Assembly (NCBI GenBank): GCA_947628275.1 | Contig: CANQZD010000002.1 | Span: 1 to 37,272, forward strand | Reading direction: 5' to 3' | Length of the DNA stretch: 37,272 nt | From: an uncultured Bacilli bacterium | Lineage (GTDB): Bacteria; Bacillota_I; Bacilli_A; RF39; UBA660 | Shown: piece by piece, positions 23,675-30,762 of the stretch | How positions within the stretch are numbered: position 1 is the stretch's first letter | How the letters are laid out: each line of letters begins with the position of its first letter | Made by a program: the position numbers and the translations under genes | Notes under the pieces: generated by a model | The model's input: the letters and a program-made list of their open reading frames with translations, nothing else | Databases searched by the model: none | What the model was told of the DNA's origin: nothing

Positions 23675-24675
23675 TGAAAAAAATATTATTAATTTTATTA
23701 TGTTTACTCACTTTTGGATGTGGAAAAAAAGTAGAAGAAACAATCGTCGTGCCTGAACCAGAAGAACAAAATATGAATGTTAAAGAAAAAATTGAAATTG
23801 TTGATGTTAATTCTAATACGAGACCTTTTGCTGTTGTAATCAATAATACTTCTGTTGCCGTTAAAGTTCAACAAGGCCTACAAAAAGCTTACATGATTTA
23901 TGAAGTGCCTGTTGAAGGCAGCCTAACAAGACTATTAGCTTTTTATAAAGATATTGATGATGTAAAAATAGGAACGATAAGAAGCGCTAGGCATAACTTT
24001 TTAGATTTAGCTTTTGAACAAGATGCTATTTTTGTTCATTGGGGCTGGAGTCGCTTTGCTAGAGATCAAATTAGTAGTTTAAATGTTAATAATTTAAATG
24101 GTTTATCTGACTCTTCATTTTGGCGGGAGAATCCTGAAGGCTTATCTTCAGAACATACTGGTTATACTAGCATTGCTAAATCAAGAGAACTTGCTAAATC
24201 AAAAGGTTATTCTCTAACTACTGATAAAGGATTAGTTTTTAACTATTCTTTAGAAGAAGTTAATTTAAGTGAAAAAGAAAATAGTCTAATAGCTAATAAC
24301 ATCATTATTCCTTCTAGCAATGAATTAAATACTAGCTATGTATACGATGAAGCTAATATGGTATATAAAAGAAGTGTTAATGGTAATCCACATCTTGACC
24401 ATGAAACCAAAGAACAATATACTGCTAAAAATATTATTATTCAAAAAATAGCTACTAGTTCTATCAAAAATAGTAAATATTGGGAACTTGGTTTAGTCGG
24501 TAGTGGTGATGGCATGTTTATTACTAATGGTTATGCCATTCCTATTAAATGGAGTAAAGCTGACCGTTATGCCAAAACTAAATATACTTACTTAGATGGT
24601 AGTGAAGTACTGTTAAATGATGGTAATCTTTATGTTCAACTAGAATCAACTAATCAAAATTATACTATTAAATAA
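23674..24675 (+). CDS. DUF3048 (YerB-like) lipoprotein
   Basis: 333 residues. A lipoprotein signal peptide ends in LLTFGC (Cys16). The DUF3048 core is plain: RPFAVVINN, QQGLQKAYMIYEVPVEGSL, IGTIRSARHNFLDLA and the VHWGWS region. The C-terminal domain shows DGMFITNGYAIPIKWSK and GSEVLLNDGNLYVQL. Function is not established; B. subtilis YerB is the usual reference, and proteins of this type face the cell wall. Unusually it is the only partner of the initiating sugar transferase, translationally coupled to it (TAATG), which suggests a role in the envelope glycan made here. Confidence 0.9.
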   Translation: MKKILLILLCLLTFGCGKKVEETIVVPEPEEQNMNVKEKIEIVDVNSNTRPFAVVINNTSVAVKVQQGLQKAYMIYEVPVEGSLTRLLAFYKDIDDVKIGTIRSARHNFLDLAFEQDAIFVHWGWSRFARDQISSLNVNNLNGLSDSSFWRENPEGLSSEHTGYTSIAKSRELAKSKGYSLTTDKGLVFNYSLEEVNLSEKENSLIANNIIIPSSNELNTSYVYDEANMVYKRSVNGNPHLDHETKEQYTAKNIIIQKIATSSIKNSKYWELGLVGSGDGMFITNGYAIPIKWSKADRYAKTKYTYLDGSEVLLNDGNLYVQLESTNQNYTIK

Positions 24676-24686
24676 TAAATTATCAG

Positions 24687-24718
24687 GTAATAGCCTAAAA
24701 AACTATTACTTTTATTTT
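24687..24718 (+). terminator. Terminator of glycan unit B
   Basis: GTAATAG (24687-24693) pairs with CTATTAC (24703-24709), followed by TTTTATTTT. Clear stem and T-run, 11 bases after the stop. Confidence 0.8.
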
Positions 24719-24769
24719 GCCTTTGTTAATGTCTAATAGTCAAATAGGTATGTAAAAAAACAAATATTA

Positions 24770-24778
24770 TGTTATACT
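24770..24778 (+). promoter_or_regulatory. Possible extended -10 promoter of glycan unit C
   Basis: TGTTATACT (24770-24778) is an extended -10 with TATACT; no good -35 lies 16-18 bases upstream. The ribosome site AAAGGAGA (24796-24803) precedes ATG 24810. Confidence 0.4.
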
Positions 24779-24809
24779 TATATAAGAAATAAAAGAAAGG
24801 AGAATTATA

Positions 24810-25667
24810 ATGGTCAAAAAAACGGGTTTTAAAATTGCTATAATTGTACCATTATATAATGCTGAAAAGTATATTGAAAATTTACATCAATCTTTCTTAA
24901 ATCAAAAAAATGTAAAATTAAGTTCTATTAATTATATCTTAACAGAAAGTACTGATAAAACCGAAGAAATTTTAAAGAAAAATAAATATAAATATCAAAA
25001 AATTACTAAGGAAGAATTTTCTCATAGTACGGTAAGAGAAAATGCTGCTTTTAAAAGCCAAGCTGACATCGTCGTTTTTGTAACTCAAGATGTTCAAATT
25101 GAAGATGACAAATGGTTATATAACTTAACTAAAGATATCAATAATGAAATAATTTGTACTTATTCAAGGCAAATAACCAAATATAATAATATTGAAAAAT
25201 ATATTCGTCAAAAAAATTATCCAGAAAAATCTTATGTTGTCTCGCAAAAAGACTTGAATAAATTGGGACTCAAAACTTTTTTTTGCTCTGATGCCTCATG
25301 TGCTGTAAATCGTCAGATGTTCGTTCAATTAAATGGCTATGATCAAAAAAGACTTCCAATTAGTGAAGATATGTACTATGCTTACAAAGTTATAATGAAT
25401 GGTTACAAAATTAAATACTGTGCTAATTCAGTTGTTTATCATTCCCATAAGTTTACTCTTAAACAATTATATAATCGTTATAAATTAACCGGAAAATTTT
25501 TTAAAGAAAATAATTATTTAGATAAATATGGAACAAATCAAACTGGTGGTTCTTTAGCAAAATATGTCTTAATAAATGCTTTAAAAGATTTTAACATTAA
25601 AGTTTTAATTAGGTATCCTTTTGATATGACTGCCCGATTTATTGGGATGAAAGTAGGAAAAAGATGA
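24810..25667 (+). CDS. Family 2 glycosyltransferase, rhamnosyltransferase-like
   Basis: 285 residues. GT-A domain with IAIIVPLYNAEKYI (9-22), EFSHSTVREN (69-78) and VVFVTQDVQIED (88-99), the pattern of bacterial rhamnosyltransferases (EFNHGGTRN... TQDA). The acceptor part has DASCAVNRQMFVQLNGYD and SEDMYYAYK with the Glu-Asp pair expected for an inverting enzyme. No membrane helices. With rmlA and rmlDC downstream, a rhamnose donor is plausible. It overlaps LicD by 4 bases (ATGA). Confidence 0.87.
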   Translation: MVKKTGFKIAIIVPLYNAEKYIENLHQSFLNQKNVKLSSINYILTESTDKTEEILKKNKYKYQKITKEEFSHSTVRENAAFKSQADIVVFVTQDVQIEDDKWLYNLTKDINNEIICTYSRQITKYNNIEKYIRQKNYPEKSYVVSQKDLNKLGLKTFFCSDASCAVNRQMFVQLNGYDQKRLPISEDMYYAYKVIMNGYKIKYCANSVVYHSHKFTLKQLYNRYKLTGKFFKENNYLDKYGTNQTGGSLAKYVLINALKDFNIKVLIRYPFDMTARFIGMKVGKR

Positions 25668-26509
25668 TGAAGAAAAATAATAGTTTAAGAGATTTGCAAT
25701 TATGTGAATTAGAAGTTTTAAAAGAAGTAGTAAAGTTTTGTGAAAAAAATCACTTAACTTATTATATAAGTGGCGGGACCTATTTAGGTGCTGTTCGCCA
25801 TCATGGTTTTATTCCATGGGATGATGATGTCGATATAGCCATGCCAAGAAGTGATTATGAACGTTTTTTAAGTCTAAAAGATAAATTTGAAAAACAGTCT
25901 AATTTTAAAATAAACAATTATCAATTTACTGATGACTACATATTTTATCCAACTAGAGTTGTAAATGAAAAAATTAAAGTAAAAAGTACTTCAGCAAAAG
26001 AAGATCAAATTTGGTCCGCTTGGGTTGATGTTTTCCCATTAGATGGACTACCTAAAAATCCTCTTTTAAGATGGTTTCATAAAATGAATTTATTAGAAAA
26101 AAGATTATTATTAAAATATTCCTGTTTTAACGAAGTTGTTAATCTTCACGATAAACATCGGAATATTATTGAACGTTTCTTTATTTTTATTGGTAAACAC
26201 GTTAATTTTGAAAAATATTTAAATACAAAAAAAAGATTAGATAAGTTAGATAAAACTTTAAAGAAATATTCTGATAAAGATTCGTTATTTTATATGAATT
26301 ACATGGGTGCTTATAAATTTAAAAGCATTATGGAAAAATCTTTATTTTATGGTGAAGGTGCCTATTATGATTTTGAAGGTCTAAAATTATTTGGCCCGAA
26401 AAATTATGATTTATATTTAACTAGAATTTATGGCGATTACATGAAAATTCCTAGTAAAGAAGAGCAAAATAAACATAATACGGAGTTGATAGAAGATGAC
26501 AAAATATAA
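25664..26509 (+). CDS. LicD family phospho-alcohol transferase
   Basis: 281 residues. The LicD signature sits near the start: YISGGTYLGAVRHHGFIPWD (35-52), DDDVDIAMPRSDY (53-65) with its acidic metal-binding cluster, and IWSAWVDVFPLDG. LicD proteins move phosphocholine or similar phospho-alcohols from a CDP-linked donor to a glycan. The next gene is a CDP-glycerol-type cytidylyltransferase, so the group added here may be glycerol phosphate or a related alcohol phosphate rather than choline; no choline kinase or transporter is near. Start ATG 25664 overlaps the preceding stop. Confidence 0.92.
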   Translation: MMKKNNSLRDLQLCELEVLKEVVKFCEKNHLTYYISGGTYLGAVRHHGFIPWDDDVDIAMPRSDYERFLSLKDKFEKQSNFKINNYQFTDDYIFYPTRVVNEKIKVKSTSAKEDQIWSAWVDVFPLDGLPKNPLLRWFHKMNLLEKRLLLKYSCFNEVVNLHDKHRNIIERFFIFIGKHVNFEKYLNTKKRLDKLDKTLKKYSDKDSLFYMNYMGAYKFKSIMEKSLFYGEGAYYDFEGLKLFGPKNYDLYLTRIYGDYMKIPSKEEQNKHNTELIEDDKI

Positions 26510-26924
26510 AGTAGGTTATACGCAAGGAACGTATGATTTATTCCATGTTGGACATTTAAATTTGTTAAAAAATGCCAAAAAAAATTGTGATTATTTAATT
26601 GTTGGTATTAATTCTGATAAATTAGTTCATGAATATAAACATAAAAATCCTATTATTCCTGAACAAGAACGGTTACAAATTATTGAAGCTCTAAAAATAG
26701 TTGATGAAGTATTTATATGTAATACTCTTGATAAATTAACTATTTGGCAAGACCATCACTTTGATGAAATTTTTATTGGTACTGATTGGCAAGGTTCACC
26801 AAGATGGAATGATACCGAAAAACAATTAGCTAAAATAGGTGTTAAAGTAACTTATCTTCCTTATACTAAGCACATATCTAGTTCAATTATTCGCGACAAA
26901 ATAGGAGTAGAAAATGAAAATTAG
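26496..26924 (+). CDS. Cytidylyltransferase, TagD/glycerol-3-phosphate type
   Basis: 142 residues, the length of TagD (about 130). The nucleotidyltransferase site TQGTYDLFHVGH (9-20) has the HxGH motif His17-x-Gly19-His20. FIGTDWQGSPRW and the late KHISSSIIRDKI take the place of the RTxGISTS-type motif. It makes a CDP-alcohol from CTP and an alcohol phosphate, most likely CDP-glycerol. It starts inside the end of licD (GGAG at 26482-26485), so donor synthesis and transfer are coupled. Related enzymes use ethanolamine or ribitol phosphate, so the substrate is not certain. Confidence 0.88.
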   Translation: MTKYKVGYTQGTYDLFHVGHLNLLKNAKKNCDYLIVGINSDKLVHEYKHKNPIIPEQERLQIIEALKIVDEVFICNTLDKLTIWQDHHFDEIFIGTDWQGSPRWNDTEKQLAKIGVKVTYLPYTKHISSSIIRDKIGVENEN

Positions 26925-27975
26925 TATTATAATGCCTATTTATAATTCTGCAGATTATCTTAAAAAAACTATTAATTCCATCATTAACCAAACATATCAA
27001 AATTGGGAATTAATTGCTATTGATGATTGTTCTAGTGATGATAGTTATCAAATAGTCAAATCATTTTCGCATCAAGATTCTCGAATTAAAGTTTATCGTA
27101 ATCAAAAAAATTTAGGTATATGTGGTAATCGGAATGTTGGTATTTCTCATGCGACAGGGCAATATCTAGCTTTTTGTGATGACGATGATTTGTTTAATCC
27201 CAATCTTTTACAAGATAATGTTGCTATTTTAAAAAAAAATCCTCAAATTGACATGTTAAAATTTGGCAGGGAACTAATAAGTGTTAATAATAACAACCAA
27301 ATATTTAAAAAAAATGCTACTAAAATGGAGATAACCGGTTTAATTAAAGGTGAGAAAAAATATGATAAATACTTTTTAATTAGACAATCAGATATTTTGT
27401 ATAATTTATGGAATGGCTTATACCGTAAAGAATTATTAATTAAAGAAAAAATAAATTTTGATGAAGAAATGAAGTATGGAAGTGAAGACGCTAAATTTTC
27501 ATATCAAGTATATTTAAAAAGCAAAAATATATACTTAAATCCTCAAATATATTATTATCATTATAAAAGACAGATTTCCTCAACTTCTCGAAAATTTAAT
27601 ATAAATAAAATTTATTCTATTTTAAAAACTTGTGAAACTGAGTTCTTGATTTGGCAAAATATCGATTTTCAAAATTTAGAGAATCAATATCATCGAATAA
27701 TTGCTATTAATATTAATATTAATAATATAATGCATAATCAAGTTTTTCATCCACATTCAAAATTAAAATATCAACAGCGAAAAGCAATTTATGAAAAAAT
27801 AAAAAAACAAATTTTAGATAAGCATTATTTAACAAATAAAGAAATTATCAAAAAATTACGACATAATAATCGTAAACACTATATTGTAACCAAAGTATTA
27901 AGTTTAAAAAATTATTATTTTATTGATATTTTTTATAAATTATCTGCTAAAATAAAAAATCGTAAATGGAAATAA
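26914..27975 (+). CDS. Family 2 glycosyltransferase
   Basis: 353 residues. Canonical GT-A start ISIIMPIYNSADYLKKTINS (3-22), AIDDCSSDDS (35-44), and a strong acidic motif FCDDDDLF (87-94), then YGSEDAKFSYQVY as the catalytic-loop region. A basic, helical C-terminal region of about 120 residues follows, with no membrane helix. It overlaps the cytidylyltransferase by 11 bases. It adds a sugar of the repeat unit; donor unknown, with galactofuranose or rhamnose possible given glf and rml genes downstream. Confidence 0.88.
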   Translation: MKISIIMPIYNSADYLKKTINSIINQTYQNWELIAIDDCSSDDSYQIVKSFSHQDSRIKVYRNQKNLGICGNRNVGISHATGQYLAFCDDDDLFNPNLLQDNVAILKKNPQIDMLKFGRELISVNNNNQIFKKNATKMEITGLIKGEKKYDKYFLIRQSDILYNLWNGLYRKELLIKEKINFDEEMKYGSEDAKFSYQVYLKSKNIYLNPQIYYYHYKRQISSTSRKFNINKIYSILKTCETEFLIWQNIDFQNLENQYHRIIAINININNIMHNQVFHPHSKLKYQQRKAIYEKIKKQILDKHYLTNKEIIKKLRHNNRKHYIVTKVLSLKNYYFIDIFYKLSAKIKNRKWK

Positions 27976-27986
27976 GGTGATGAAAA

Positions 27987-29399
27987 TTGTTTATTTTATT
28001 GGGAATAGTTTTATTTTTAATCTTTTTTAAAGTTTATCAATATTTTAAAAAAGATTTATTTTCACCTTGTGTAATAGTCTGTGCAATGTTTTGCATAAGT
28101 TATCTATGTGCATTATATAATTATGATAGCTGGGGTTTAGATAGTTATCACTATCAAACATTATTGTTAATAGTAACAGGACTTTTAAGCTTTGTCTTAA
28201 CATCTATTTTTGTTAATGATTTTTTCGCTGTTCGCTTAAATAATCCTCAAGTCTCAATTAAAACTTTACTCAAATTAACTTGTAAAGAATTTTGGAACTT
28301 TTTTAAATCAAACCATCAAGTTTCCCTTACTTTAAAATCTAAATATCAATCTTCTAAACCAAAACATATCCCACTTTTTTTGCAAATATGTATTATTTTA
28401 TTTCCATTATTAGCCATTATTTGGAAAATAAATGATATTTTTAAGGTTTCCTTTTTATATGGTGGTCCAGATTCGTTTTCATCTAAAATTGATTTTTATC
28501 GAGGAATTATTTCTTATTCTCGAGAAAACATCGTTTACAATGCTCCCTTTTTGATGAACCAATTTGAAAAAGTTATTACAGTTTTAGCCTATATAATAAT
28601 ATACTATTTAATAGGTAATTTATTTAAAAAAGATAAATTAAAAAATAATATTTTTCTAATTTTATATTTAATATTTTTTGCCATTTATATTATTCTTACA
28701 GGTGGAAGAATGCCTTTATTAAAATTAGCTGCTGCCAGTGTTTTATTTTGCTATGTATATTCTAATCGCCTTCATAATTGGCAAAAAGATATTAGCAAAC
28801 AATATATCAAAATTGGTATAATTAGTTTAATCATTTTATGTGGAGCTTTTTTCCTTCTTCATGGAATAATTGGTCGTAATCGGAGTTTTACTCCTGATTA
28901 CTATATAACTATGTATGCTGGAGGACCATTAAAACTATTTGATATGTATATTGAGGATCCCGTAGAAAAAAGCAATATAATTGGTAAAGAAACATTTTAT
29001 AATATTAATTCTTTTTTATATAAATTAGGTATCATAGATACTAAATATATTAAGCATTTAGAATTTCGCACTTATAATGACTTATTTTTAGGAAACGTTT
29101 ACACTCCATTTAGAAGATATTATGCAGATTTTAAAATTCCAGGAGTAATTATTTTACCATTAATATTTGCTTTAATTATTAATATCTTTTATTTAAAAAT
29201 GAAATTTAAAATTCAAAAAGATGAACATAATGATTTATGGTTATTATTATATAGTTTAATAATATATATTTTATTTCTATATTCTATTGATGAACAATTT
29301 TACTTAGTTGGTTTATCAACTACGTATTTTGTAATGTATATTCTAATGATTTTATTATATTTTGTTTTAGAGTTTTCAATAGAAAAGGGGCATCAATAA
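27987..29399 (+). CDS. Wzy-like polysaccharide polymerase
   Basis: 470 residues with roughly eleven to twelve membrane helices and a large outside loop late in the protein (about 285-385, including GRNRSFTPDYYITMYAGGP), the layout of O-antigen/capsule polymerases. Arg-rich motifs GGRMPLLK and GRNRS lie at the membrane edges, where polymerases of this kind bind glycan phosphates. The start is TTG 27987 with AAGGTGA at 27974-27980; the nearby ATG 27980 is in a frame that soon closes. Directly upstream of the flippase. It joins lipid-linked repeat units at the outer face. Confidence 0.82.
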   Translation: MFILLGIVLFLIFFKVYQYFKKDLFSPCVIVCAMFCISYLCALYNYDSWGLDSYHYQTLLLIVTGLLSFVLTSIFVNDFFAVRLNNPQVSIKTLLKLTCKEFWNFFKSNHQVSLTLKSKYQSSKPKHIPLFLQICIILFPLLAIIWKINDIFKVSFLYGGPDSFSSKIDFYRGIISYSRENIVYNAPFLMNQFEKVITVLAYIIIYYLIGNLFKKDKLKNNIFLILYLIFFAIYIILTGGRMPLLKLAAASVLFCYVYSNRLHNWQKDISKQYIKIGIISLIILCGAFFLLHGIIGRNRSFTPDYYITMYAGGPLKLFDMYIEDPVEKSNIIGKETFYNINSFLYKLGIIDTKYIKHLEFRTYNDLFLGNVYTPFRRYYADFKIPGVIILPLIFALIINIFYLKMKFKIQKDEHNDLWLLLYSLIIYILFLYSIDEQFYLVGLSTTYFVMYILMILLYFVLEFSIEKGHQ

Positions 29400-29401
29400 T
29401 C

Positions 29402-30757
29402 ATGAATTTAAAAAAGAATCTTTTAAAAGTTTTTTCAGCTAACTTCATTCAAACTCTTACTAGTATTTTAGTTGGTTTTATTGTACCATCAATTTTAACA
29501 ATTGAGGGTTATGCAGATTTAAAAACTTATACCTTATATATGACTTATGTAGGAGTTTTACACTTAGGTTTTGTTGATGGTCTTTATTTAAAATATGGTG
29601 GAAAAAATCTTGAAAAAATTTCTAAAGGTAAACTAAAAGGAGAGCATACTTTACTAATATTTATGCAACTATTAATGACCATTATTTTTTTAATTGTTGC
29701 TTTAATAAATCAAGATATGGTCTTATTTTTAATGACAATCTCTATTTTGCCAACAAATTTAGTAAGCTTTCATAAACAGTTTTATCAAGCCGTAGGTAAT
29801 TTTACAAAATATTCCCGCATTATGAATATTTATTCTTTTACTTATGTTATTTTTAATTTAGCGTTAGTATTTTTAATAAAAAGTACTTCTTTTGAAATAT
29901 ATTGTTTAACTAATTTTATTTGTAACACTTTTGCTTTAATTTATTCTGAATATCATTTTTATAAATTAGTTCATAATGAAAAACAACAATTAAGTAAAGA
30001 AAGCTTAAAACATATTAAATCTGGTTTTATGTTGATGAGTGGCAATCTAGCAGCAATTTTTCTTTATTCTATAGATAAATGGTTTGTTAAATTATTCTTT
30101 ACTGTTGAAGATTTTTCTTATTATTCTTTTGCTGTTTCCATGTTTAATATTATTGTGGTCATCCTAAATTCAGTAAGTATTACTTTTTATAATGTTTTTG
30201 CTAAAGAAGAAAAGCAAAATTTTGTTGCTAAAGTTAAAGATACATTATTAGTATTAGGCGCCTTTGCCAGTGCCGCATACTTTCCTTTAGCAGTATTTTT
30301 AAAATTATTCTTAGCTAAATATACACCATCTTTAACTATTATTGCTTTATCATTTGCTACTTTTCCATATTTATTTATTATCAAAGCTATTTTTGTTAAT
30401 TTATATAAAAGTCGAAAAAAAGAAAAGAAATATACTAAAGTAGTTGTTGCAATGTTAATTGTTGCTAGTATTTTAAACGCTTTATCAATGATAATCTATA
30501 AAGATATTCAAGCCATTGCTATTGCAACTTTATTATCATTTATTATTTGGTATATAGTTTCATTTTATGATTTTGGATACCTTAAATCCGATCTTCGTGA
30601 GATTAGTTTTTTGCTAATAGCTACTAGTTCTTTTATAATTTGTAGTCATTTGTCTAATATTATTCTTGGGGGTTTTATTTATCTTGTTGTTATTATTCTT
30701 AGTGAAGTAATTATTTATCGTAAATTATCAATCAGAACATTTAAATTAAAGGAGTGA
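29402..30757 (+). CDS. Wzx-like polysaccharide flippase (MOP superfamily)
   Basis: 451 residues, about 12-14 membrane helices. Motifs typical of Wzx/polysaccharide_synt proteins: VFSANFIQTLTSILVGFIVP at the start, DGLYLKYGGKN, GNLAAIFLYSIDKWFVKLFF in the middle, and YSFAVSMFNI. It moves the undecaprenyl-linked repeat unit to the outer face for the polymerase gene just before it. ATG 29402 is two bases after that gene's stop, with AAAAGGGG at 29383-29390. The stop TGA overlaps the ribosome site of the next gene. Confidence 0.88.
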   Translation: MNLKKNLLKVFSANFIQTLTSILVGFIVPSILTIEGYADLKTYTLYMTYVGVLHLGFVDGLYLKYGGKNLEKISKGKLKGEHTLLIFMQLLMTIIFLIVALINQDMVLFLMTISILPTNLVSFHKQFYQAVGNFTKYSRIMNIYSFTYVIFNLALVFLIKSTSFEIYCLTNFICNTFALIYSEYHFYKLVHNEKQQLSKESLKHIKSGFMLMSGNLAAIFLYSIDKWFVKLFFTVEDFSYYSFAVSMFNIIVVILNSVSITFYNVFAKEEKQNFVAKVKDTLLVLGAFASAAYFPLAVFLKLFLAKYTPSLTIIALSFATFPYLFIIKAIFVNLYKSRKKEKKYTKVVVAMLIVASILNALSMIIYKDIQAIAIATLLSFIIWYIVSFYDFGYLKSDLREISFLLIATSSFIICSHLSNIILGGFIYLVVIILSEVIIYRKLSIRTFKLKE

Positions 30758-30762
30758 GGACC

